Below, one piece after another: positions 6,158 through 6,163 of a stretch of 6,163 nucleotides of DNA. The number at the start of each line of letters is the position of its first letter. The stretch's first letter is position 1. The notes beneath the pieces are model-generated. The model had not been told where the DNA came from. It worked only from the letters and a program-made list of their open reading frames with translations, and did not search any database. The position numbers and the translations under genes are program-made. The stretch comes from an uncultured Bacillota bacterium (lineage in GTDB: Bacteria > Bacillota_I > Bacilli_A > Erysipelotrichales > Erysipelotrichaceae), in NCBI GenBank assembly GCA_946619805.1, contig CAMOMM010000066.1, positions 1 to 6,163 of the forward strand, in the 5' to 3' direction.

Positions 6158-6163
6158 TTACAA

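Noticed and set aside
1..6163. Mobile element, CRISPR array, prophage or defence cassette
   Set aside because: I found no spaced direct repeats, transposase or integrase motifs, terminal inverted repeats, or abrupt composition change. The genes are intact, tightly packed and housekeeping in type.

Overview
The window looks like ordinary chromosome from a Firmicutes-type bacterium (Bacillota). The evidence is AGGAG-type ribosome binding sites, TATAAT promoters, short intergenic gaps, a CCA-encoding tRNA gene, and a CBS-domain family II pyrophosphatase of the kind common in Clostridia and Erysipelotrichia. Base composition looks mid-40s % G+C by eye (not counted). A gut Erysipelotrichales or Clostridia member is a plausible guess, but the sequence does not fix the taxon.

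Left part (1-3203, minus strand): a compact three-gene operon read right to left. It runs from a CBS-DRTGG-CBS manganese-dependent inorganic pyrophosphatase (541 aa), through an M32 metallocarboxypeptidase (498 aa), to the first 25 codons of a probable ADP-ribosylglycohydrolase that leaves the window. The gaps between genes are 1 and 3 nt, so co-transcription and translational coupling are likely.

Middle (3204-3329): a 126-bp divergent intergenic region. It carries a TATAAT box on each strand, each exactly 19 nt from the start codon it serves.

Right of it (3330-5404, plus strand): a two-gene operon of a class I aminotransferase related to aspartate/aromatic aminotransferases (417 aa) and a HAD-superfamily phosphatase (274 aa), joined by an ATGA stop/start overlap. 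It ends at a perfect 22-nt palindromic hairpin. A second hairpin followed by a T tract on the other strand ends the convergent gene, a small predicted lipoprotein (160 aa, 5467-5949, minus strand).

Far right (5950-6163): a 125-bp gap holds the lipoprotein promoter on one strand and a near-consensus extended -10 promoter on the other. The second promoter drives a complete tRNA-Leu with anticodon UAG.

The genes are housekeeping or general metabolism: pyrophosphate removal with nucleotide sensing, peptide trimming, possible de-ADP-ribosylation, transamination and dephosphorylation. I see no mobile element, CRISPR array, phage gene or defence cassette, and no convincing sign of a new system. The points worth a second look are modest: residue changes in the pyrophosphatase, the matched short leaders in the divergent promoter region, the unexplained substrates of the aminotransferase/phosphatase pair, and an orphan lipoprotein with an odd lipobox.
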